This document shows positions 13,029 through 24,800 of a stretch of 64,000 nt of DNA, one piece after another. The stretch spans positions 1,054,001 to 1,118,000 of the forward strand of contig SJRY01000234.1 in NCBI GenBank assembly GCA_011319805.1, in the 5' to 3' direction. The translations under genes and the position numbers were made by a program. This DNA comes from Macrocybe gigantea (taxonomy: Eukaryota > Basidiomycota > Agaricomycetes > Agaricales > Callistosporiaceae). Within the stretch, counting starts at the first letter, position 1; each line of letters opens with the position of its first letter. Under the pieces are notes generated by a model, which saw only the letters and a program-made list of their open reading frames with translations, was not told the origin of the DNA and ran no database searches.

Positions 13029-14502
13029 ATGTCGACTACGAGCTCCGATACACCGCTCGGAGAGGAAAACGCTCTGGAGTTGATCTTTCTTGGGACGGGC
13101 ACGTCTTCAAGCCTACCTCACGTCGAATGCTTGACTGCTTTACCCGACGATAAGCAGTGCAATACGTGCCTTTCAACCCTGACTCCCAAAGGAAAGAAAA
13201 ACATTCGACGGAATACAAGTTGTGCCATCAGGACGAAGGCGAACGATGGCAGAAGTGTGTACGTTGTAAATACTTTTCTAATCCATAGTCTGAGGAGATA
13301 GACGGAGATTTATCGTGATTTCTTTCATGCAGGACGATTATAATTGACGCCGGAAAGAATTTCCAAGCTGCCGCTTTGGAGTGGTTCCCAAAGTACAAAC
13401 TGCGTCGGATCGATGCGCTACTGATAACACACCCTCACGCGGACGGCGAGTTATTTTTAAGCACGAGTCGTGATTCGTTGCTAAAAGAGATTGCTTAGCC
13501 ATGAATGGGCTGGATGATTTACGCGGTCAGTCTCGGTTCGAATTCCAGACTCGTTATTACTGATTGTTCATATTTCGCGCAGGCTGGACGCTGAACGACG
13601 CAATCCAGTCCCATATCGACGTCTACGTGTCCCGGGACACCTTCACGGAAGTCAAACGGGCGTTCCCCTACCTCGTGGCGAAGGAATATGCGTCTGGTGG
13701 CGGTGATGTGAGTGACTTCCCAGACTTGTCGAGTTCAGGCTAGAGCGGATGTGACATCGTCCGGAATACAGGTACCTGAGTTCAAGTGGCACATAATCCA
13801 CGATACTATACCTTTTGAAATACAAGATACCGGCATTTTTATCACTCCATTCACGGGTGAGTCCATGGAGAGACTCCAAATGCAGGCACTGACAACGGAC
13901 GCATTACATCAGTTCATCATGGACGTGTGTTCGCTACGGCGCCTGACCCGGCGTACTCGCCTACCCTGATCACAACGCCTTCAATCCCCGTTGCGACGTC
14001 AAAGACGACACGACGCACGCATCTGAACGGCGATATGAGGAAAGAAAAAGTTGATGAAGATGTGATACACCCTTATTTCTGCTTCGGATTCAAAATCGGA
14101 CAAGAGATTGTGTATATTTCGGACGCCTCATATATACCTGATGATAGATGGTCTATTATAGAGTCTGGCCGCCCGCTTCCAGTGCTGGTGACGGACTGCC
14201 TGCGTCTGCGACCGCACACATCGCACATGGGGTTAGAGGGGGCAGTGGAGACAGCTCGGAGGATTGGTGCGGTGAGAAGCTACCTGACAGGGTTTGGGCA
14301 TGAAGTTTCTCATGATGAGTACGTGACCCTCGGGGAGGCGGTCGGTGGCCGGAGGAAGGACGAGGAGCAGTTGAGCAAGACGGAGAGGGCTGGGCTGCAG
14401 CTCATCAAAGCTGGGGAGCCTGTCTGGCTCCGGCCTGCGCACGACGGGCTGAGAGTCTTCATCGCGGCGAATGGGCGAGTCTGGGACGAGACATACGATT
14501 AG
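13029..14502 (+). CDS. PhnP-like metallo-beta-lactamase-fold hydrolase
   Basis: Predicted cytosolic metal-dependent phosphodiesterase-like hydrolase, similar to the uncharacterised S. pombe C777.06c group; substrate unknown. The ATG at 13029 is followed by LELIFLGTGTSSSLPHVECL, the first strand and loop of the fold. Two Cys pairs (CLTALPDDKQCNTC) resemble the extra zinc ligands seen in PhnP-type proteins. The metal signature is ITHPHADAMNGLDDLRGW. It is split by an intron at 13446-13498 that begins GCGAGT: a GC-AG intron, because the nearby GT gives a frame with a stop. Later motifs are VYISDASYIPDD, RPHTSHMGLEGA and YLTGFGHEVSHDEY. Stop at 14500-14502. Fold call is firm; the biological role is open. 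Confidence 0.84.
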
Positions 14503-14676
14503 TGGAATTACCATTTTAGAACAGGTCACGATCAGCTTCCACGGCAAAATTAGAAGAGAGTGAGACCTTCTCCACCAGCCCCCAACATTCTTCTCCTACC
14601 ATCATCCCCTTTCTCCCAGTATATATAGTCTTGTTACCTCCCGCAAGTACACCATTGTAGTCGGGGATCGTTGGCC

Positions 14677-15512
14677 ATGAAGTTCTTCTCTCAATCCTTC
14701 TTGTACGAGTAAGTTCAGGCCGGCGATCTGTTCAGGCTCCTTTAGAACTCAACCCTATACCCCACACCACCAGCGATCCCTGGTCCATCGTGTCTTTGGC
14801 TTATTTTCTGCGCTACCCGAACCCGTATGCATCACATGTTGTCTCATGCGACGTCATCTCTCGCATGCAGACAACGTCTGGCACCCTGGTCACAACACGT
14901 CTGATACTCAAGAGAGGCGCTCTACCCAGATGGGCTCCGAAAGGCATCATGTCCAGAGCTGAATCTTGGATTATCGAGGAGAGCGAGGTTGACCCCTTTG
15001 GGAAGACGGTGAGATGCCGCACAAAAAACTTGGACCATGTCAAAGTTATGCAAGTCGAGGAACGGGTCATGTTCCATCAAACATCTGAAGGGTGTGTATC
15101 GCTTCCCTTTTCCCTCTGGATTTTCCTTTCTGACGCTGTGGCTGCACACAGTAAAACGCTTCAGACAACTGAAGCCAGAATACTTTCTGGTTTTGGCTGG
15201 GGTCTTGCAAAGAAAATCGAGAACCATGGATTGACACGCTTCAAAGCTAACGTTCAACGCGTGAGTTGTGAACCCTACTTCACCCTTGAAAAGGTTCTTA
15301 ATCGTATTCTGTTCTGTCGCTAGTCCCGTGAAGGTGTCTCGCTCATCCTCAGCCTCCTACGTCAGTCGCGGCTTCAGCCGATGACGCTTGGGCCGTCTGA
15401 TGCTCTAGGCCCCGTTGCCGACACCAGTCCCTCTCATACAACTCCCGATCCCAACTCACGAACCCTATGGCAAAAAGTAAAATCCTGGTTTAGCCCCACT
15501 CAGCCCACTTGA
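14677..15512 (+). CDS. UPS1: PRELI/MSF1-domain lipid-transfer protein (Ups1-like)
   Basis: Intermembrane-space protein of mitochondria; with Mdm35, Ups1 carries phosphatidic acid for cardiolipin synthesis. Starts MKFFSQSFLY (ATG 14677), and after a first intron reads PWSIVSLAYFLRYPNPYASH, matching the YPNPY signature of the PRELI domain, then TTRLILKRGALPRWAP, ESWIIEESEVDPF, TRNLDH-like TKNLDHVKVMQVEE and GFGWGLAKKIENHGLTRFKANV. The order and spacing fit Ups1/PRELID1 better than Ups2. A Pro-rich tail ends PTQPT at a TGA (15510-15512). About four introns. The Ups1 versus Ups2/3 assignment is by pattern only. Confidence 0.82.
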
Positions 15513-15849
15513 GCTTGTTTCCTTTAATACCATTATTTATTTTGAGTTTATGGTCTCAGCGACCTTTCGCAACAGCATTCCAGAGTTCATGCTCATATCT
15601 GACCTTCGGTCGTTGTTTAACTTTTGCTCAGCTTCGGTACCGTTTCTCATCTATGTAGCATTGTAGTATACTCAGCCAAAACAAAGTATATCCTGTGCCA
15701 TTCGTTGGAAGCTTACCCAAATTGACACACGTCGACACCCCAGCAGTTCAGACTCGACTCGTCTTTCACTTACTTTCGATATATCATATAATGAACCGCC
15801 ACAATACACCAGAGATCGCTTGAAACCAACTTTTCGACAACGATCTGCC
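15513..15849. other. Intergenic region between UPS1-like gene and RIC1
   Basis: About 340 bp between two plus-strand genes. It should hold the 3' end of the PRELI gene and the promoter of RIC1. I see no further gene, repeat or RNA in it. Confidence 0.5.
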
Positions 15850-18800
15850 ATGTATTTTCCAACTTCTGCAGCAAGGCAGCTTTCTACCATCCCGGCACTG
15901 CCAAACCTCCCAGGAGAACCCGTCGTCGCCCTCTGTCCAAACTCTCGTAGATCTCTCTTCTGCACCTTAACCAGAAACGGAGTGGCCGTATGGCGAATTA
16001 GAGTGAACATTCCACGTAACTGGCTGTGAAGTAGGCTGCATGCTGATATATGCTCGCTTCTTGCGGCAGCCTGCAGCCGTTCTTGCGTATCTGTCACGAA
16101 CACCGACATCCATACTCGACCATGGGGAGAATGTCAACGTACATTGGTCACCAGACAGTTCTCGCATCGTGATACAGGTATAGAGACGTGTCTTGATGTG
16201 GCTTGCCTTCTGATAATGAGTTTGCAACTCTGGATTACAGACATCAAACTCTTATATTGTCCTTGTGTCGGTGGAGTTCAAGCCGAACGAACCATCCTAC
16301 CAAGTGCCTCCCCTTCCACTCAATTCTCAGAAAAATTTCCTTGCAGGTCCGGGAGAGGGCATCCCGCTACCCACCGTCCACCTAGTGTTTGAGGGCGTGA
16401 TTCGCATTGACGGGACCCTTACCAGGTGTGTGCGGCGTCTACATGGTATGCAGTGTGCACGTTGACAACCACCTCTTTGCGTCAGCGCATCACCGAGAAA
16501 GTCTGAACTGTTTTTTTCGACGCAAAGTCCCCCCGCGATTCAGCGAGTGCCATGGCCAGAAGAGGACGGCATGGCGGGGCGGACGCGGAGGAATCGGTCT
16601 GGTAGATACGATACTTGGGTTATTAATGAGGACGAGTTTTCATGGCTTGTCGATCCCGATGGTGAGTATCATCATTGCGCGTCTTCTCACTGCTACCATA
16701 CATTCTCATTTCTGCTCGCCGGCGCGCGCATAGTCTGGATTACACAGATTGTCTATGCACGACCGATCGGCATCGAAGCCTGGATCACGTCGGACGGTAG
16801 AGCGTACTTTGTTCGCCTCCACGAGGATTGGAAAGGCGCATCCGAGCTCGGTGACGATGATGGTGTCCAGGTAGGGTACTCAGGTCGGCTTTGCCTTCAT
16901 CTTTCTAACTCCACGTCGCGAGGACGAGTTCTCTTCTGGCCGTGGACGCTCCGCTTCCTTTGAGCGCGTGTCGGAGCACTCATCATGGCATGGAACTTGT
17001 ATACATAATTTCCAGACACCCAAATGGGTCCAAAAGCAGCGCCGCATCGATCCAGACGAGCCTTTGCATAATCGGAACCGAGTGTACGAAGAACCCAGGA
17101 GGGCGGTGATCATTGCAATCAATGGCAAGTTCTCGTTGATCGCCATAGGCACGGCTAGGTTTGTCCTACTTGAGGCGCTATCCGTCCGTCGCTCAACTAT
17201 CCTGTATTAGCGGAGGCCTTGAGTATGCCAATTTCCCATCTCAGGAGGGCGTGATTCCAAAGTCCCAAGAAATCACCATCCCTAATCCATACAATCGGGA
17301 AACCGGAGAAGTTTGCTCACTGGAATGGTCGTCCGACGGTTATATCCTCGCTGTTGGGTGGAAACATGGCTGGGGCATCTTCAGCGTCGGAGGGAGATGC
17401 CTTGCGTCAAGTTTTGGTGTCGACGATGCTGTGGATGAAGAGAGGTGTCTTCCTTTGCTATGATCTTGCTCACTTCCTTTGCTCATCAGGTCGTCCAGAT
17501 TCCAAGACTACTATATGTATGGAATCCAGCAAGCGGTATGTTCAGCCTTACCAGCCGAGGAAACCATTTATCGAGAAGTTGTAGTTCTGGGCGCCAGCAA
17601 ACTTCGAGTTGTTCGTACTTGCGCAGCCATGGCCTCAAAGTGCGTCCTACCTGCCTCCCTCGACCGAAACATGTTTAAGTACAACTCCGCCCTCAGAAGA
17701 CGATGGGCAACTGTTTGTTATACCCTTTGCGAAGAGCGCAACTACTGGCCAACATTCTCCTGTTGGTGTTCCCTGTCACAGGTTATCGCATTTGCGTATC
17801 TTATGTTTCTCAAGGATAATACCCGTTATGCCTTCCTCCAAATGGACGATCGGGCACTGGTGTACCGTGGTGCAGACCAACCAGACATGAGCATTATAAA
17901 CCCCGAGTCCGATGTGTGGCAGCACATCAAAGTGTGTTATGAATAATTCTTCTCTTATAATGCATCGTCCCTGACTCGTCTTTGAAGATCCCACAGAGCT
18001 ATCTTGCGACCAACTGGCCAATAAACTATTCATCCTTGAGTTCTGACGGACGCCTCATCGCCGTCGCGGGCCGGAGGGGCTTGATACACTATAGTTCCAC
18101 GTCCGGTCGCTGGAAAGTATTTGCGGACGAACAGCAAGAGCAAGCCTTCGCTGTCAAAGGAGGCCTACTGTGGTTCCATCATGTTCTTATCGCCGCCCTC
18201 GACGTGTCCAAATCATATCAGGTAGTTCTCTTAAACACAGCGATAGTGTTTCAATGCTGATATGGCCTTGAGTAGATCCGTCTGTTCTCTCGTGATCTAG
18301 AACTCACGAGCCAAAATATTCTGCATCGCGAAGTTCTACCTGCACCAATTGTGATATTATCTCTGGTAGATAATTCGTTGCTTGCATATACGGCGGACAA
18401 CACGCTGTATCACTTCTTGATCGTCCCCACCGCTGAGACCATCAAGCTCCACCTTTGCGGAAGCATAACATTCAACGGCATCATCGCGGCTCCGAGCGCC
18501 GTGAGGATGCTAAGTTGGATGATACCCAGTGCTCAGAAACGTACGTTTGCTGCCCTGGATTTGGAACCCCGACTAACCTCTCTAGCAGAACTTGGCGATC
18601 CTGTGGACGACCTTTCCGTGGCAACTGTCCTGATGGTGGTCGGTGGTCAGCTCGTCCTTTTGCGACCAAGAAAGGTAACGTACCTCCTATGGAACGAGCA
18701 AATAGCAAATGGGACTGAAGTACATCATTCTAAGTCGGCTGATAGAGAAGTCAAGTACGATATGCAGATATTCGCGGATCGCATCGAGTTTTGTTGGATT

Positions 18801-19829
18801 CATCTCCGTGGGATTGAGACGCTCGAGAACTCCTTGTGGGGCTATGATGGCCAAGGTATCAGAGTTTGGTTGAATGCACTGGCAATTGAATCGCCGCAAG
18901 TACAAGATAAAGATGACGAAGTCCGGGAGTACGTTAAGGAGAGCGTCAATATCCCTCTCGATTTCTACCCATTGTGTGAGTTGTGCAATCCCCACTTGCG
19001 AAGACACGATTACGATGACCCTATTTCTCCAGCTGTTCTTATGGATAAAGGTATTATAATCGGCGCTGAGCACGAAGCGGCCACCAGATCAAACTTGTCG
19101 TTCGTTACGTTTCGTCATGCCACCAGCGTACGCGATTATGCATCTATAGACGAATGAGCTCATGACTTATCAGTTGTAATCTGTTGAAACAGTCGCAGCT
19201 GTTCCTGCACCACATTTTGTTATTTTTGCTAGAGGGTAAGCAGGTGAGAGAAGCGGTAGCGTTCGCTTCTCATTACAAAGACCTGGTGTATTTCGCCCAT
19301 GCACTGGAGATTCTTCTTCACACGGTCGTTGAATCAGAAGCAATGACAGAAGGCGAAGGGAATGACATTTCGCAGGGTGCAGTGTTGCCTACCGTGGTTG
19401 AATTCCTAGACCACTTCGAGGCCGCATTGGACGTCGTCGTCGGTTGCGCTCGGAAAACCGAGCTAGCCCGATGGCGCCGATTGTTCAGCATCGTTGGGAA
19501 CCCGAAGACGCTATTCGAGGTCAGTTACAAATAGGCAATCCCTAAAATGTGATGACCCACGCTCCGTGTAGACTTGTCTTGTCTCCAGGCGTCTAAAGAC
19601 TGCCGGTTCCTACCTTCTCGTCCTGCATAATTTGGAACAGCTGGACGAAAACAATGATGATGCGGTTCGTCTATTGAGGAGTGCGGTGGAAGGGAAAGAT
19701 TGGCAGTTATGCCGGGAGCTGCTGCGATTCCTGCACTCCATCGACGACACAGGGGCCGCACTTCGGAATGCACTGTCCAAGACCAACCTCGTTGACATTG
19801 CAGAGGAAGTTGAGCAAGACAGCTTGTGA
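15850..19829 (+). CDS. RIC1: Ric1-like Rab6/Ypt6 guanine-nucleotide exchange subunit
   Basis: Ric1 with Rgp1 activates Ypt6 for endosome-to-Golgi recycling. The ATG at 15850 begins MYFPTSAARQL, and the N-terminal region is a WD40-like propeller: RRSLFCTLTRNGVAVWRIR, ILDHGENVNVHWSPDSSRIV, IVYARPIGIEAWITSDGRA, EVCSLEWSSDGYILAVGWKH, NYSSLSSDGRLIAVAGRRGL. The C-terminal Ric1 domain begins near 19190 (SQLFLHHILLFLLEGKQV, HALEILLHTVVESEA) and continues through LLRFLHSIDDTGAALRNAL to a TGA at 19827-19829. About 15 introns. The length and motif order match full-size fungal Ric1; it looks intact. Confidence 0.85.
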
Positions 19830-20084
19830 ACGAGACATGCATCTTCAGTTTTGGATTAGGTCTTTCTTATTCTATTTATGTAGATAGAGGGCTCTGTATT
19901 TTTAATCCCATGATCAACAGACTGCACCGGATCTTCTTTGATCTGTCACACCGAAGGTTGAATATTCATATAGGTCACCGCATGGTCATTGTAACCGCCA
20001 AATACATTTATACCAGACTAGAAGAATTCCGGCAGCCATTTGCGACACTCAACCACAGCGCTCGGACAACCACGTCAAGACGAT

Positions 20085-21746
20085 ATGGCGAGAAATATGT
20101 TAATGCGTACTGCGGCTCATCTAACCAGCCAACCGCAGACCATCAGTCGCACCGAAGACGGGGCAGTCTCGGTATCATATCCGACGTTGCTATCAGATCC
20201 TTTGTCATTGAGACCTTCAATTGGTGAGATCTTAAACTTTGAAACTTGCGTCCTCGCGTACAGTCAACATTGGATTCCTTCAATGTCTGAACACAACATC
20301 CTTCGTCCATGCAGAAGAGGCATTTGGATCCCATCCTGGTTCCCTGGGTATTATAGTCGTCCGGGATCTGCCAAAGTCCTATGTACAGCATCGCGAGAGA
20401 TTGCTCAAACTTGCCTATCGATTCGCGAAACTTGACGAACACGTAAGAGAAAACTACACAGATCCTGTCAGCCGATATAGGTAACTTTTAGACGTCATTT
20501 CTGCATAATGATTGACCTGATACGAGGTTGTACACGGCTCAGGTATGTAGCCACGCTGTTGACGTTATGAAAAGGGAGCTCACGAAAACGAAAAGCTTCG
20601 GATGGTCCCATGGAAAGGCAGGTTAACGGTTACACGTTCTGTGACTGGTATTTCACTGAATGCTTTTAGGAAATTATGAACGGGAAACCAGGCGAGTCGA
20701 GGAAGAAGGTGGTTTATCACAAGCACTCCAGATAACACGTCCCCGATTCTAGATGTTCTCAAAGGCTCATATTATGCTAATCCGGTTGTCGAAAATCCGT
20801 CGGTCACGGAGAAAGAAAGAGTCCTTTATCGAGAATATTATGGTGCCAACATCTGTAGGTTGTGTCGTCTATCATCGAGTCATAAGTATTGACGAATTGT
20901 GAATAGGGCCTGACAAGAACGAGAAGGGAGTTGAAGGATTTCAGGAAGCGTTCAAAGATCTCGGAAGGTAAGCGCCTCTAAGTTGCCGCACCTGAGTTGA
21001 TTTGTAGTTTACATTATGGGGCTTAGATTCGTCTTTTCTGTTGGATGCGCACTGGCTTCAGCTTGCCAACCTTTTGGTATGTCGTCATGCCTTAAGTCAT
21101 AATGACGCTTGGGATGAATCTCATTGTTATATTGCCTTAAATTAGCACTACCCCACCTATCGGATTCATCTACGTCCTTGCCCGACTTGATCAGGACCTC
21201 CCAGACCACAAAGGCCCGTCTGCTTCATTATTTCCCTCCCAGTCCCGACAACCCTTTACCTTCTGAGGATGAATCGATAGATAGCTGGTGTGGGTTCCAT
21301 CTCGACCATTCCCTGTTGACAGGCCTTTGTTCCGTACGACAGTGTTTTACATTGATATCAAATATCGTGCGGCTAACGTCATCTCTACGAAGGCCATGTA
21401 CCTGCGTGACAACGGAGATCTTGAGCCAGAGGTCGTCCAAGCACCATCTGCAACATCTGGCCTCTATATTCGTACGCGCGGCGGAGATTTGACCAAAGTA
21501 GCCATTCCGGTGGATTGTCTTGCATTCCAGACTGGGGAAGCCCTTGAGGTTGCCACGGGAGGCAAGTTGCGGGCGACACCTCACTGCGTGAGGGTTGGAG
21601 ATAGCTCCAACGCTGCTAACATATCCAGGGAAACGTTCGCCCTGTTTATGCAACCAAATACCGATCATTACTTATCTCCTTCTCTTACATTCGGCCAGTT
21701 CAGTGAAAAGGTCTTTAATGAGCACTACAGTAATTCATCTACATGA
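20085..21746 (+). CDS. 2-oxoglutarate/Fe(II) oxygenase, clavaminate-synthase-like fold
   Basis: Predicted non-haem iron dioxygenase of the isopenicillin-N-synthase-like superfamily; substrate unknown. The ATG is at 20085 (MARNMLMR). After an intron: GSHPGSLGIIVVRDLP, HVRENYTDPVSRY, SFGWSHGKEIMNGKP, KGSYYANPVVENPS. Iron ligands: His and Asp in WCGFHLDHSLLTGL, distal His in KLRATPHCVRV, and the 2OG-binding Arg probably in SRETFALFMQP. Two consecutive introns, 20618-20669 (GCAGGT) and 20692-20731 (GCGAGT, 40 nt), both have GC 5' sites; the nearest GT alternatives break the frame. Stop at 21744-21746. A stand-alone gene with no neighbouring biosynthetic partners. Confidence 0.78.
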
Positions 21747-21875
21747 GCGGAGCGGGATGTACTGTACATATACAGGTGCATACAAGTCATGATCGTCAAA
21801 AAATTCTATACAACATTATGCTAGGGAAAATTTAACTGAGATATACATGTGGTATGGGATGGGTGAACCAAGACG

Positions 21876-24800
21876 TCAGGGAGAGAGCGAAAGGGAACGG
21901 CGCCGGGCTGAACGGGATGTTACTGCCGTAAACGAATCAGGCAACACGGACAACACTGCAGCGGTGAAACTCGTACGCTTTGCTGCGCTGTCTCGAGTTT
22001 CCCGACTGTCACTGTGCAGGGAGCCAACAGAGGACCGGCGTTCGCGTTCATCTTGCTCAGATATCACACTCCAATCCTCGCTCGGAGCCCTATTCGCCGA
22101 TCCTGCAGAACTGTAGCCCGATCCCGGATGTGAGGGATATGACTTATCCATGTCTTTTCCCGAGGATTGGTCGGTGTCCGTCTGATCACGGTTTTCAACG
22201 TTGGTCCGCTTGACGAGTGACCGTGCATATTCGAGATCGCGGTATATGGATTCAATGGCGGTGCTAACACCGTTTTCCTAACAAAGAAAAAAATCAGTCT
22301 TTGCACAGTGAAAATACTGGAGTCATTTACCGCTCGTATCTGTTCGCCGAGCAGCTTGGCGCGTTCTACTTGTCTGATATCCGTTGTCGCCGTAACTAAC
22401 GCTTCCACCATGGCTTCGACCGTGAGTTTCCGTACAGCCGAGCCGACTCCGAGAGCTTCGACTCGATCAGCCCAGAAAAATTGATCTCCGAAGAAAGGTT
22501 TGATGATAGTCGGTATCCCAGCTACAAAAGAATGAGTAAAGTTATCGGCAGAACTGTCGTTGCAGAATCTACCTCGTAAACTAGCGCCTGTGGTTCCGGC
22601 CCCACCATGATGACAAGCAGCGTCTATGCGTTGGAATAGCCAGTCGTGAGGAATAGATGAGATGGGGTAGATTTGGTGGGGAAGCGGTTCTTCAGGTTCC
22701 ACTGCGTCGCTGGATTTAACATGCAAGCGGTCTGACCATCCCTTGGACAAGATAGCGTACACGCCACTTTGCATTACCGCCTCGATGACGCATTGCGTCA
22801 TTGACCTGGGGTCGGAAACGACAATGCTGCCGAATCCAATGTAAACGACCTTCTTCCCCGCATTATGAGCTGTGTCGATGAATTTGACCAGATCTTCTGG
22901 AGGTGACCATTTCTTTGCACTGACATCAGCATCATCAAGGAACCAATATCCTAGAAAACGGTCAGATAGTTCTCGATTAAACCCCATCAAATTGTGCCTC
23001 ACCGGTTATGCGGATCCATTCGGGCCAATCTAATGGCGGAGGAACTACGTGAGGACTGAAGTTGTACAGGAAGGGAATTTTATGAGGTTCCATCTTGTCC
23101 AGGCTTGTGCCTTCCAATCCTAGCATGTTTCTTCGCCATCGATTAATTTGCCCAGCGGTGGCTCGCCAGAAGACCTGATCGAACATAACGTATGACTGCT
23201 GCCGAGTCAGCTAAGAACTCGTCGGATTGACGGAGGTACGAACCATGTAGTTATAGCTGCCACCCATCTTAGCCGAAGTATTAGCGAATATGTCACAAAA
23301 GTAGATTAGGTAAAGCACACCTTGCGTTCTGGAACTGCGAAAGCATGTGGATAGGCCCTGAACAGTGCCTCAGCAAAAGTATCTGCAGTGCGAACTACGA
23401 AACAAACCTGGTTCGCGACCATGTCATCGTAAATGCTCGGAAGTATGGTATACCAAGGGCCTCTGCTATATGGTAACCGCCCATGGCGCTCGGACTCTCC
23501 ACGAGGATATCAGTGCCTTGGCATGCTTCCCATGAGGTCTTGAGAAGATCATCCACCCAGCCCCGGAACTGGAAGATAAACGTAAGCTTCCATAATCAAT
23601 TGCCGAGCGTGTCGAAATATAGTGGCACCTTCAGCAATCCTTCCTTCAAAAAGGAAACCGTAAACGTTCCATTCTCAACGCAAATTCTCATCAATTCTGC
23701 TGGATCGCCTCCAACGTAGCCAAATTCGATGCCATGCTTCGCGAAATATCAATGACAATTCATAGTCAAGATTAGGTGCCGGCCAATAGCTGCTTACAGA
23801 TTCGATCCATTCTTTGAACTCGCCATGAGTCGCAATTCTACATCGGTGGCCATCTGCGAGGAGGCCTTTTGCTAATGCAATATAAGGTTGGACATCTCCC
23901 CGGGATCCTATCGTCAGGAAAGTGAAATGTAGAGGCTTCGCAGGTTTGAAGGTCAAGAACGTGGATGACGCAGATGTGAACATAACGGCAGGAAGGGAGT
24001 CGGTCATGCTTTCGGACACAGCCGCTCTATCAGATTCCTCGTTGGCCATTGGTCTGGGGTCAAATTCTTCCAGTATGAGAGCATCATGTTGGGAGGGACT
24101 AGCGCCCGCTAGGTCACCAGAGAGCAGGCGTTTCCTTGTTTCGTCAATCTGACAGTTCAGTAGGCGGATAAACGCATCTCTCTTGTCTTCTGCGCCGAAT
24201 TCAAAGAAAAGCTCCTCATGACCCTTAACTATGACGACAACACCATGGTGGCCGAAAGCCGTCGCCTTGGATTTCTCAGTGGCTAGGATGTCACGGATAG
24301 GTAACGTCATCTAGGGATGCGACAATGTTAGTCTGCCATTCATTTGGCTCGTGAGCAGAACGAACCCTGGTACGGGCTGCCAAGGCACCTGTACTCTTAA
24401 AGCAAAAATAGTTCGTCGAGATATAGAGCCTGCCGAAGATCGGAAGGAGCCGATACAAGTAACCCGAAAAGTCTGAAACAGCGGATAATTAGAACAGGCA
24501 GTGCATCTAGAAGTTCAGCGAAGCGTACAGCCCAATAGCGTCTCCTTTTCGTCATATGCGAAAGCAGCATGAAATTTCTCCACCGTTTCAGGGTCGATGG
24601 GGACAGACGGACTCTCAAGAATACTGAATGCAAGATCAGCATTGCCACGGCTGCTCGATATAGATGGCAGAAGAGAGGAATAGATTTCGGTGACATGAGC
24701 GGACGTCGGCGTCAGTGTTTGCTCGCTCGCTGTGTAATAACCAAGGACACGCCGAGAACTCTTTAGCCATGAGGGAATTCCGACATTCCACGAACTACTC

